From: Pseudaminobacter sp047739745
Lineage (GTDB): Bacteria > Pseudomonadota > Alphaproteobacteria > Rhizobiales > Rhizobiaceae
DNA: 64,000 nucleotides
Direction of reading: 5' to 3'
Assembly: GCF_047739745.1 (NCBI RefSeq)
Contig: NZ_JBLLVA010000008.1
Location: forward strand, 62,001-126,000
Shown here: positions 56,562 to 64,000 of the stretch, in pieces
How the letters are laid out: each line of letters starts with the position of its first letter
Numbering within the stretch: position 1 is the first letter of the stretch
The notes under the pieces: model-generated
The model's input: only the letters and a program-made list of their open reading frames with translations
The model's database searches: none
Told to the model about the DNA's origin: nothing
Position numbers and translations under genes: made by a program

Positions 56562-56867
56562 TTACTTCATTATATGGACGATCTTGCGGGTACCGGGATC
56601 CACCAGAACGGTCTGTCCGTCGACGATGACGTAGCTGTACTTGGTTTCCATATCGGGTACTTCGACCGCGTGCAGCTCAACCGTTTCCGGCAATACCGTG
56701 CCGACTGACACGGTCACATCGGCCGGCAGCTCCGCAGGGGCTGCCTTTTCCTTCACGACATATTCCCTGATCACGGTTTCCTGCTCCGGAGCGATGACCA
56801 CGTCTTGGGCATATGCAATGCCTGTACCGGAAAGGATCAGCAGACATGCGATAAGTTTAGCTCTCAT
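56562..56867 (-). CDS. DUF1236 family periplasmic protein
   Basis: A 101-residue protein with a signal peptide (MRAKLIACLLILSGTGIAYAQ, cleavage after AYA). The rest holds TVLPETVELHAVEVP, YSYVIVDGQTVLVDPGTRKIVHIM, the DUF1236 signature found in many Rhizobiales exported proteins without known function. AAGGAG six bases before ATG 56867 fixes the start; an upstream ATG at 56894 is discounted. It is divergent from the glucose dehydrogenase gene. Confidence 0.85.
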   Translation of the reverse strand: MRAKLIACLLILSGTGIAYAQDVVIAPEQETVIREYVVKEKAAPAELPADVTVSVGTVLPETVELHAVEVPDMETKYSYVIVDGQTVLVDPGTRKIVHIMK

Positions 56868-57019
56868 AGCTATCTCCTTGGCTTGGAACGGCATTCAAAC
56901 CCTCCAGCCCCAAAAACGTTCCGTGAGGGCCGTCGATGGCCTTTGGAAACAGCTGCCACCAGATCGGAGCGGAACGTTTCTTCGCTTCCCTCCGTTTAGC
57001 AGGCGGAAGGGAAGGGCCG

Positions 57020-59362
57020 ATGCTTGTTTTTCTTGTGGTGGTGCTGGCGCTGCTCGGTGCGGTTTTGGCAGGCGGTGGGGCGTGGCTCGTCGTGCTTGGC
57101 GGCAATTGGTACTATCTTCTGGTGGGCCTCGGTTTCCTGGCAACAGCCATACTGCTCTGCCGCAGGAACTCGGCAGCCTTCTATCTCTTCGCGATCATAA
57201 CCATCGGATCGCTCGCCTGGGCGATCGATGAAGTTGGGTTCGACTGGTGGGCGCTCGCCCCAAGGGGCGGCCTGATCGTTGTCCTCGGACTGCTGATGCT
57301 GATCCCCTGGGCGCGGATCAAGCCGAGCCGCGTCGGCTCGCGCACGGCTGCCTGGCGAGGCGGCGGATGGTCGATCATCGCCTCGCTCGCGGTCGCGATC
57401 GTCGTCGCCGCCTACTCCATGGTGATCGATACACATGCGCTCGAAGGGCAGGTGGCGCCGGCCGCCTCTGCCGATCTCCCGCCGAGCGAGGCTTCAGTGG
57501 ATCCCGCGCAATGGGCGGCTTATGGCCGCACGCCCGGCGGAAGCCACTATTCACCGCTCGCCGCGATCACGCCGGAGAATGTCGCCGGGCTGACCAAGGC
57601 CTGGGAATATCACACCGGCGATATAAGAACCGACGCCGATCCCGAAGAGACCACCTATGAAGTGACGCCGACGATGATCGACGGCCTCCTTTATCTGTGC
57701 ACACCGCATCATTTGGCGATTGCCCTCGACCCGGTGAGCGGCAAGGAAGTATGGCGCTTCGACGCAAACGCCGGCATCAACAAGCAGCGCCAACACCAGA
57801 CATGCCGTGGCCTGTCCTACTACAGGGTCGAAGGCGCGGCGGCCGACGAAGCCTGCTCTGCGCGCGTTCTCTTGCCGACCGGTGATGCGCGGCTGATCGC
57901 GCTTGATGCCAAGACCGGAAGTCCTTGCTCAGGCTTTGGCAACAACGGCACTGTCGACCTCTGGGCCAACATGCCCAACATCTATGAAGGCTCATATTAT
58001 TCGACATCTCCACCGGTGGTGGCCGAGGGCTTGATCGTCGTTGGCGGCGCAGTCAACGACAATGTCTCGACCACCGAACCTTCGGGGGTCATCCGCGCTT
58101 TCGATGCCGGCACAGGTCGGCTGGTATGGAATTTCGACAGCGGCAATCCGGAGGCGACGCAGCCGATTTCGCCTGACGCCAAATATGTCGGCAACTCGCC
58201 GAACGCCTGGTCCCTCCTCAGCGTCGATACCGAACTCGGGCTGGTTTATGCACCCATGGGCAACGCGCCGCCGGACCAGTTTGGCGGCAACCGCACGCCG
58301 CAAACGGAGCGGTTCTCCTCGTCGGTTACCGCGCTCGACCTTCGAACCGGCGAGGTTCGCTGGGTGCGTCAGCTCGTGCACCACGACCTGTGGGACATGG
58401 ATACGCCATCGCAGCCGCAACTGGTCGATCTGCCGTCCGAGAACGGGATGCTTCCCGCGTTGGTCCAGGCGACCAAGCAGGGCGATATCTATGTGCTCGA
58501 CCGGCGCACCGGCGAGCCGATCCTGCCGGTGACCGAAGAGCCGGCGCCAACCGGCGCTGTGGAGGGCGACACCACCGCACCGACGCAGCCCACTTCCGCG
58601 ATGACCTTCAAGCCTGCCCCGCTGCGCGAAAAGGACATGTGGGGCGCCACGATGCTCGACCAGCTCTATTGCCGGGTATGGTTTCGAACCCTCGACTATG
58701 AAGGGCGCTACACACCGCCATCGGTGAACGGCACGATCGTTTATCCCGGCAATTTCGGAACCTTCAACTGGGGTGGCGTCGCCGTCGATCCTTTGCGCCA
58801 GGTGGTCATTGCCAATCCGGTCTATCTCGCCTTCATCGTCAAGCTCATTCCCCGTGCCGACGACACCACCAGCTATGTCTCCGAAGAAAAGCCAGGCTTC
58901 AACGAGAATTTCGGCGCGCCGTTCGCGGCGATGATGCGGCCGTTCTGGTCGCCGATCGGCCTGCCATGCCAGGCGCCGCCTTGGGGCTATATCGCTGCCG
59001 CGGACCTGAAGACCGGCGAGACCGTCTGGCAGCATCGCAACGGCACGGTACGTGACCTTTCGCCCTTGCCGCTGCCATTCGAGATGGGCGTGCCGGCAAT
59101 TGGCGGGCCTATCATCACCGCCGGCGGCGTCGCGTTCCACAGCGGCACGCTCGACTACTATGTGCGTGCCTTCGACGTGACAAACGGACGGGAACTCTGG
59201 CGCGAGCGGTTGCCCGCCGGCGGACAAGCCACGCCGATGACCTATCAGGGCGCGGATGGACGCCAATATGTGGTCGTCGTCGCGGGCGGCCATGGATCGA
59301 CCGGCACCAAGGCGGGCGATTCGATCATCGCTTATGCCCTGCCCGCCAACCAGCCGCAGTAG
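57020..59362 (+). CDS. gcd: Membrane-bound PQQ-dependent glucose dehydrogenase
   Basis: A 780-residue quinoprotein (E. coli Gcd has 796). The first 135 residues form four to five membrane helices; the rest is an eight-bladed propeller facing the periplasm that binds PQQ and calcium. The catalytic Asp456 lies in HHDLWDMDTPSQPQL, and EVTPTMIDGLLYLCTP, GINKQRQHQTCRGLSYY and YPGNFGTFNWGGVAVDP are typical. It oxidises glucose to gluconolactone and passes electrons to ubiquinone. Only 31 bases separate it from the oxidase subunit II gene, suggesting one transcript. Confidence 0.96.
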   Translation: MLVFLVVVLALLGAVLAGGGAWLVVLGGNWYYLLVGLGFLATAILLCRRNSAAFYLFAIITIGSLAWAIDEVGFDWWALAPRGGLIVVLGLLMLIPWARIKPSRVGSRTAAWRGGGWSIIASLAVAIVVAAYSMVIDTHALEGQVAPAASADLPPSEASVDPAQWAAYGRTPGGSHYSPLAAITPENVAGLTKAWEYHTGDIRTDADPEETTYEVTPTMIDGLLYLCTPHHLAIALDPVSGKEVWRFDANAGINKQRQHQTCRGLSYYRVEGAAADEACSARVLLPTGDARLIALDAKTGSPCSGFGNNGTVDLWANMPNIYEGSYYSTSPPVVAEGLIVVGGAVNDNVSTTEPSGVIRAFDAGTGRLVWNFDSGNPEATQPISPDAKYVGNSPNAWSLLSVDTELGLVYAPMGNAPPDQFGGNRTPQTERFSSSVTALDLRTGEVRWVRQLVHHDLWDMDTPSQPQLVDLPSENGMLPALVQATKQGDIYVLDRRTGEPILPVTEEPAPTGAVEGDTTAPTQPTSAMTFKPAPLREKDMWGATMLDQLYCRVWFRTLDYEGRYTPPSVNGTIVYPGNFGTFNWGGVAVDPLRQVVIANPVYLAFIVKLIPRADDTTSYVSEEKPGFNENFGAPFAAMMRPFWSPIGLPCQAPPWGYIAAADLKTGETVWQHRNGTVRDLSPLPLPFEMGVPAIGGPIITAGGVAFHSGTLDYYVRAFDVTNGRELWRERLPAGGQATPMTYQGADGRQYVVVVAGGHGSTGTKAGDSIIAYALPANQPQ

Positions 59363-59393
59363 CAACGTCGACGAGGAGGGAACCGCATAGCGC

Positions 59394-60398
59394 ATGAGGC
59401 ATCGAAACGCGCAGCGATTCGGCGGGTGTGCAGTTTTTGCGTTTTTTCCCGCGTGTGTCGCCGGCTGCTCGGGAATCCAGTCGGCGCTCGATCCGGCGGG
59501 CACGGAGGCCGACAGCGTCGCGCGGCTGTTCTGGGTCATGGTTGCAGGCGGCGCGGCGATCTGGATCGGCGTGGTCGCTCTCCTCCTTTATGCGAACCGC
59601 AGCCGACGGCGCGTTCATAGCGAACGGACAGCCAGCCTGCTGATTTTCTGGGGTGGGGCGGTGTTTCCCTCCGTCGTGCTGGCGCTGCTGCTCGGCTATG
59701 CGTTCTGGCTGATGCCCGCCATCCGGCCCTGGGCGGCTTTCGCCGACACGCCGTCTCTGCGCATTGCGGTTGTCGGCGAACAATTCTGGTGGCGGGTTAC
59801 CTATCTTCCCGCAGACGGAAGAGCGCCGGTCGTCTCGGCCAATGAAATCAGGTTGCCGGTCGGCGAGCGCGTGGAGATCACGCTGGAAAGCCGCGACGTC
59901 ATCCATTCCTTCTGGATACCGCCGCTCGGCGGCAAGATGGACATGATTCCCGGGCGCATCAACCGGCTTTCCCTGCTTGCAACCAGGACGGGGACATTTC
60001 GCGGCCCCTGCGCCGAATTCTGCGGGACCTCGCATGCATTGATGGCGTTTGCCGTGGTCGCCATGGAGCCCGCGGCTTTCGATGACTGGCTCGATGCAAG
60101 ATCGTCGCCGTCGCCGAACGTGGCGGCAACAGGACTGAACGCCTTTCTGGCGAATGGCTGCGGCGCCTGTCACACGATCAAGGGTACGCAAGCTCGCGGC
60201 GAGATCGGTCCCGATCTCTCCCATGTCGGCTCGCGCGAAACACTTGGCGCCGGCATTCTGCCTAACACGCAGGTTGCGATCGCTCGCTTCATCGCCGGGC
60301 CGGAGGAAATCAAGCCCGGCGTGAAGATGCCGGCGTTCGGCATGCTGCCGCCGCAGGAAATCGATGCGATTGCAGCCTATCTGAAGGGACTGAAATGA
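59394..60398 (+). CDS. coxB: caa3-type cytochrome c oxidase subunit II with C-terminal cytochrome c
   Basis: A 334-residue protein. A lipobox (VAGC, Cys25) and two membrane helices lead to a periplasmic cupredoxin domain with the CuA ligands His171, Cys206, Glu208, Cys210, His214 and Met217 (CAEFCGTSHALM). Residues 240-334 form a cytochrome c domain with the heme motif CGACH (Cys256, Cys259, His260) and a Met ligand in KMPAFGM. Fusion of heme c to subunit II defines the caa3 class, which takes electrons without a separate cytochrome c. Its stop overlaps the next start (ATGA). Confidence 0.95.
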   Translation: MRHRNAQRFGGCAVFAFFPACVAGCSGIQSALDPAGTEADSVARLFWVMVAGGAAIWIGVVALLLYANRSRRRVHSERTASLLIFWGGAVFPSVVLALLLGYAFWLMPAIRPWAAFADTPSLRIAVVGEQFWWRVTYLPADGRAPVVSANEIRLPVGERVEITLESRDVIHSFWIPPLGGKMDMIPGRINRLSLLATRTGTFRGPCAEFCGTSHALMAFAVVAMEPAAFDDWLDARSSPSPNVAATGLNAFLANGCGACHTIKGTQARGEIGPDLSHVGSRETLGAGILPNTQVAIARFIAGPEEIKPGVKMPAFGMLPPQEIDAIAAYLKGLK

Positions 60399-62911
60399 CC
60401 GTCGCTCAGGCAAAACCGTCGCCCGAGGAGCGCCGTGCCCAGGCAGAGCGGCTGCGCGCGGTCTGGGCCAATCCGCCTGGCTGGCGCTATTGGACCTCGG
60501 TCAACAATTTCCAGATCGGGCTCTGGTACGCCTCCGCGGCTTTCGCCTTCATGCTTTTTGCCGGTGTTCTCGCCTTGCTGGTGCGTACGCAACTCGCTTT
60601 TCCCGAGAATGATTTTCTTTCGGCCGGTCTCTTCAATCAGGCTTTCACCCTGCATGGCACGGTGATGATGTTCCTGTTTGCCGTGCCGATTTTCGAGGCG
60701 ATAGCGATCTTCCTTTTGCCCCCGATGCTGGGCGCGCGCGAGCTTCCCTTTCCGCGGCTTTCGGCCTTCGGCTTCTGGAGCTTCCTGATTGGCGGCGTAT
60801 TCGTCTGCGGATCGATTTTCTTCAATGCCGCGCCATCGTCGGGTTGGTTCATGTACCCGCCGCTCGCCACTGACAAGGAACTGTCCGGCATCGGCGCCGA
60901 CATCTGGCTGCTCGGCCTCTCCTTCATCGAGGTTGCATCGATTGCCGCCGCGGTCGAACTCATCGTCGGCATCATGAAATGCCGGGCGCCTGGAATGCGC
61001 ATCAACATGATGCCGCTGTTCGCCTGGTATCTGCTCATCGTCGCCGGCATGATCCTGTTCGCCTTTCCGCCGCTGATCGCCGGCGACCTGCTGTTCGAAA
61101 TGCAGCGGATGTTCGACTGGCCGTTCTTCGATGCGGAACGCGGCGGCGATTCGCTGTTGTGGCAGCATCTCTTCTGGATCTTCGGCCATCCCGAGGTCTA
61201 CATCATCTTCCTGCCGGCCATCGCGCTGATGGCGATGATCGTGCCGACCTTCGCGCGGCGTCCGATCATCGGCTATTCGTGGATCGTGCTCGCCGCTGTC
61301 GGAACCGGTTTCCTGTCGTTCGGCCTGTGGGTGCACCACATGTTCACAACCGGCCTGCCGCAGATATCGCTTGCTTTCTTTTCGGCGGCATCCGAGGCCG
61401 TGGCGATCCCCACCGGTGTGCAGATCTTCGTCTTCATCGCGACGATGCTTGCCGGGCGGGTCATCTTTTCCGTGCCGATGCTGTTTGGCACCGGCGGTTT
61501 GGCGATCTTCGTCATCGGTGGGCTGACCGGCGTCATGGTCGCGCTGGCGCCTTTCGACTGGCAGGCGCACGATACCTATTTCATCGTCGCGCATCTCCAC
61601 TATGTCCTGATCGGCGGCATGCTGTTTCCGGTCGTCGCCGGCATCTATTACTATTATCCGCTGATCGACGCCCGCAAGCTCTCGGAGCGGCTCGGCAAAA
61701 TAGCCTTCTGGCTGATGTTCGTCGGCTTCAACATCGCCTTCTTCCCGATGCATCTCGCCGGCTTGCGCGGCATGCCGCGACGGGTGTTCACCTATCCCGA
61801 AGGGATCGGCTGGGACTGGTTCAACCTGATCTCGACAGGGGGAGCCTTCGTCTTTGCCGCAGGTGTCCTGGTGGTGGTCGTCGATGTGCTGCGGCCGAAG
61901 CATCGTTCGCCGCGTGGCGAGCTCAATCCGTGGAATGCCGGGACGCTGGAATGGATCAGCGAGCCGGAGGAGAATTGGGGCGTTCGCTCCATTCCGATCA
62001 TCAAGAGCCGCTATCCGCTGTGGGACCAGGAGAACCTTGCGCGCGACCTGAACGAAGGACGCTTCTACCTGCCCGACGCCAAGGAAGGCTATCGCGAAAC
62101 GCTGGTCACCTCGGTGCTCGACGCCGAGCCGATCCAGTGCCTGCGTGTCGGCGGAACGTCCTATGTCACCATAGTCTCGGCCTTCGCCCTGGGCGGCGTG
62201 TTCATTGCGCTGACATTCCATTGGTGGATCGCGACGCTGGTCTCCGGCCTGGTCGCCTTCGCCGCCATCGTCTACTGGCTGTGGACGGGGACTGCCGAAA
62301 TTCCCGAGAAGCCCGACAAGGATGTCGGGCTCGGCCTCACCTTGCCGCTCTATGTCTCCGGACCCGCCTCGGTCGGCTGGTGGGCGATGTTCATCACCAT
62401 GTTCGGCGACGGCACGGCGTTCGCAAGTCTGGTGTTCGGATATTTTTTTTACTGGACGATCCATGACGATTTCACCGCCGGCCTGGCAGGCCCCGGCGTT
62501 TTCTGGCCGCTGTCCGCGCTGCTATTGTTTGGCGGCGCCTGGATCGCAATGCTTGCCGCACGGCGGCTGAACGACAAGGACGCGCTCGCCGCGATGCGGT
62601 TGTCGCTGACGGTTTCGTTCCTTCTGACGGCCAGCGGATGCGTGGCCGGCTTTCTCGGCCCCTGGACATATGCGATGGACCCGACCGCTCACGTCTATCC
62701 GGCCATCGTCTGGATTCTGGTGGGCTGGACCCTTTCCCATGGCGGCGTCGGCATGGTGATGCAGGCCTACTGCCTCGCGCGAAGCTTGGCCGGGCGGCTG
62801 ACGCGCGACTGCGACATGGATCTGCGCAATGTCGTTCTCTACTGGCATTTTCTCCTGGTAACGGCGGTGACGACTTTCGGCGTCATCGGCCTGTTCCCGC
62901 TGGTGCGATGA
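60395..62911 (+). CDS. Fused cytochrome c oxidase subunits I and III (caa3 type)
   Basis: An 838-residue membrane protein. Residues 30-500 are heme-copper subunit I: His87 and His402 (heme a), His400 (heme a3), His265, His314 and His315 (CuB), Tyr269 and Glu267 (GHPEVYI). Residues about 580-838 form subunit III. Two proton-channel positions differ from standard aa3 enzymes: the D-channel entry Asp is Glu116 (GARELPFP) and the K-channel Lys is Gln343 (PTGVQIF). An 8-T run at 62443-62450 lies inside the subunit III part. The fusion is in one frame without a stop. Confidence 0.94.
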   Translation: MTVAQAKPSPEERRAQAERLRAVWANPPGWRYWTSVNNFQIGLWYASAAFAFMLFAGVLALLVRTQLAFPENDFLSAGLFNQAFTLHGTVMMFLFAVPIFEAIAIFLLPPMLGARELPFPRLSAFGFWSFLIGGVFVCGSIFFNAAPSSGWFMYPPLATDKELSGIGADIWLLGLSFIEVASIAAAVELIVGIMKCRAPGMRINMMPLFAWYLLIVAGMILFAFPPLIAGDLLFEMQRMFDWPFFDAERGGDSLLWQHLFWIFGHPEVYIIFLPAIALMAMIVPTFARRPIIGYSWIVLAAVGTGFLSFGLWVHHMFTTGLPQISLAFFSAASEAVAIPTGVQIFVFIATMLAGRVIFSVPMLFGTGGLAIFVIGGLTGVMVALAPFDWQAHDTYFIVAHLHYVLIGGMLFPVVAGIYYYYPLIDARKLSERLGKIAFWLMFVGFNIAFFPMHLAGLRGMPRRVFTYPEGIGWDWFNLISTGGAFVFAAGVLVVVVDVLRPKHRSPRGELNPWNAGTLEWISEPEENWGVRSIPIIKSRYPLWDQENLARDLNEGRFYLPDAKEGYRETLVTSVLDAEPIQCLRVGGTSYVTIVSAFALGGVFIALTFHWWIATLVSGLVAFAAIVYWLWTGTAEIPEKPDKDVGLGLTLPLYVSGPASVGWWAMFITMFGDGTAFASLVFGYFFYWTIHDDFTAGLAGPGVFWPLSALLLFGGAWIAMLAARRLNDKDALAAMRLSLTVSFLLTASGCVAGFLGPWTYAMDPTAHVYPAIVWILVGWTLSHGGVGMVMQAYCLARSLAGRLTRDCDMDLRNVVLYWHFLLVTAVTTFGVIGLFPLVR

Positions 62912-62918
62912 GGGCGTG

Positions 62919-63299
62919 ATGAGATTTCTGCCAAAAGAAGTCGAAACGCTCTGGACGCTCTTTACCGCCCCGGTGGTTTGGGCCGTCCATTTCCTGATCT
63001 CATATGTCGGCGCGGCGATCTTTTGCGCCAAGCAAGATCAATTATCGCTCGGCTTCGACGTGGTTCGTACCGGCATTGCTCTCGTCACCGTAGTGGCGCT
63101 GTTGATGATCTTGCTTGCCGGTTGGCTTGCCTGGAGGCAGTGGGGGTTCGGCGCGCACGATCCGCCGCATGACGACCCGACCGCGCACGACCGCAGGCTG
63201 TTCCAGGGTTTCGCGACGCTTCTCCTGTCGGGCCTGAGCTTTGTCGCCGTGATCTATGTGGCGATGCCGCTTCTGTTCATGACGGAGTGCTGGCCATGA
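62919..63299 (+). CDS. Small membrane protein of the caa3 oxidase cluster
   Basis: A 126-residue protein with three predicted helices (FTAPVVWAVHFLISYVGAAIFCA, a central LLMILLAGWLAW and FATLLLSGLSFVAVIYVAMPLLF). I do not recognise a named family; similar genes accompany caa3 oxidase operons in Rhizobiales, so a subunit IV or assembly role is likely. GAGGG precedes ATG 62919; GTG 62916 is possible. The stop overlaps the next start (ATGA). Confidence 0.8.
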   Translation: MRFLPKEVETLWTLFTAPVVWAVHFLISYVGAAIFCAKQDQLSLGFDVVRTGIALVTVVALLMILLAGWLAWRQWGFGAHDPPHDDPTAHDRRLFQGFATLLLSGLSFVAVIYVAMPLLFMTECWP

Positions 63300-63928
63300 A
63301 ACGCGCGGCGCTGTGGTGTGGGCTTCTTCTTCTGATGGTCATCTGGGCGGGGCCGCTGCTCGATGCCGACCGGGACTCCTTTGCCGCCCATATGCTCGCC
63401 CATATGGGTGTCGTCGCCATTGCCGCGCCGCTGATCGCCATCGGCCTTTCCGGGACGCGATGGGATTTCGTGAGCAAGCGACGACTGGTTTCGCCGATTG
63501 CGGCCTCGTTGTTCGAGCTTGTCGTCGTTTGGGTCTGGCATGCGCCTGCGCTGCGTTCCGCAGCGCAGGCATCGTTAACCGTAACGGTCGTTGAACAGGC
63601 AAGCTTCCTCGCTGCGGGACTTGTTCTCTGGATGTCCTGCCTTGGCGGAAACCGCGACGAGCAAGGTGCGGCGGGCGCGTTCGCGCTCCTGCTCACCTCC
63701 ATCCATATGACCCTTCTTGGCGCGCTTCTCGCCTTGCCGCCGCGCCCGCTCTACGGGTTCGAAACCGTGACCTGCCTTGGCCTCACGTTGGAAGCCGGCC
63801 AGGACCAGCAGTTGGGCGGCGTCCTGATGTTGCTTATCGGTGCCGCGGTCTATCTGGCTGGCGGCGTGGCGCTTCTGGCGCGGCTGCTTTCGGCTCCCGC
63901 CGGCGGACAGAAATCGGGTGCGGGTTGA
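63296..63928 (+). CDS. CtaG-type cytochrome c oxidase assembly protein (caa3_CtaG family)
   Basis: A 210-residue protein with about six helices of the caa3_CtaG family, distinct from the Cox11-type CtaG. Histidines in FAAHMLAHMGVVAIAAPL, the VVWVWHAPALR motif and SIHMTLLGALLAL are conserved metal-binding candidates. In Bacillus the family is needed to make active caa3 oxidase, probably by delivering copper. ATG 63296 overlaps the stop of the preceding gene; its own TGA overlaps the next ATG. Confidence 0.9.
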   Translation: MKRAALWCGLLLLMVIWAGPLLDADRDSFAAHMLAHMGVVAIAAPLIAIGLSGTRWDFVSKRRLVSPIAASLFELVVVWVWHAPALRSAAQASLTVTVVEQASFLAAGLVLWMSCLGGNRDEQGAAGAFALLLTSIHMTLLGALLALPPRPLYGFETVTCLGLTLEAGQDQQLGGVLMLLIGAAVYLAGGVALLARLLSAPAGGQKSGAG

Positions 63929-64000
63929 TGGCGATTCGAAAGCGTCATCTGTTGATCGGGATCGCCGCCTTGCCGGTGGCGGCAGTGGTCTTTGCCTGGC
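63928..64000 (+). CDS. Start of an exported or membrane protein (cut by window end)
   Basis: Twenty-four codons are visible: a positively charged start (MAIRKRHL) and a hydrophobic stretch (LLIGIAALPVAAVVFAW), a signal peptide or anchor. ATG 63928 overlaps the ctaG-type stop. In relatives a cytochrome c follows at this place, but nothing in the visible part proves it. Confidence 0.6.
   Translation, partial: MAIRKRHLLIGIAALPVAAVVFAW

Noticed and set aside
60395..62911. Sequencing frameshift joining two separate oxidase genes
   Set aside because: The frame is continuous, both parts keep normal motifs, and fused I/III subunits are known in heme-copper oxidases.

Overview
The window looks like chromosomal DNA of a Rhizobiales alphaproteobacterium, most like Mesorhizobium and related Phyllobacteriaceae. 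It is GC-rich, gene-dense and almost all housekeeping. The signs are a fused phaAB antiporter gene with phaC-G, the malic enzyme/mutS/glnD/murJ/trpS block, an actS-actR redox regulator pair, an mmcB repair gene, a RIME-type intergenic repeat and a likely polA-linked small RNA. I see no prophage, transposase, CRISPR array, tRNA or rRNA. The genus is inference; the order and class are well supported.

Layout. 1-6636: the tail of a ketoacyl synthase, then the pha (Mrp) cation/proton antiporter operon, six genes joined by start/stop overlaps. 6803-10475: an AhpD-like enzyme, an acrylyl-CoA-reductase-type oxidoreductase, an exonuclease-only RNase D and an M20 peptidase. 10476-13770: a gene-free gap with a three-hairpin small RNA candidate on the minus strand, then polA, whose 3'-5' exonuclease site has lost two catalytic aspartates. 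13812-21374: an aldo/keto reductase, release factor 3, a methyltransferase, a DUF6356 gene divergent from an Lrp regulator around a long palindrome, dut, a PEP-mutase-like gene overlapping a trans-3-hydroxyproline dehydratase gene, and an EI24 membrane protein. 21550-35963: adenosine kinase, malic enzyme, mutS, a RIME repeat, an Rsm22-type protein, glnD, murJ, trpS, a universal stress protein and an Nfu scaffold with an Irr-box-like site. 36116-45733: an L,D-transpeptidase, mmcB, then a minus-strand block of a YnjBCD-type ABC importer, hrpB, actS and actR. 45941-52749: a truncated DUF1045 remnant joined to phnN, a D-Ala-D-Ala carboxypeptidase, a small kinase, folE, a Rieske-flavoprotein, a LysR regulator and a 5-FCL-like gene. 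52847-64000: a respiratory region with an aa3-type oxidase subunit I, a TimA-like protein, an AI-2E family protein, a DUF1236 protein, PQQ glucose dehydrogenase, and a caa3-type oxidase (subunit II with cytochrome c, fused subunits I+III, a small membrane protein, CtaG) running off the end.

How it fits together. The last 7 kb reads as one electron-transport module: a quinoprotein dehydrogenase next to a caa3-type terminal oxidase with atypical proton-channel residues. ActSR, which in relatives responds to redox state, is 15-20 kb away on the other strand; no direct link is visible. I found no obvious new defence or mobile system. The less ordinary signals are the degenerate PolA proofreading site, the small RNA beside polA, the atypical caa3 oxidase with glucose dehydrogenase, the Lrp palindrome and the hydroxyproline/PEP-mutase gene pair.
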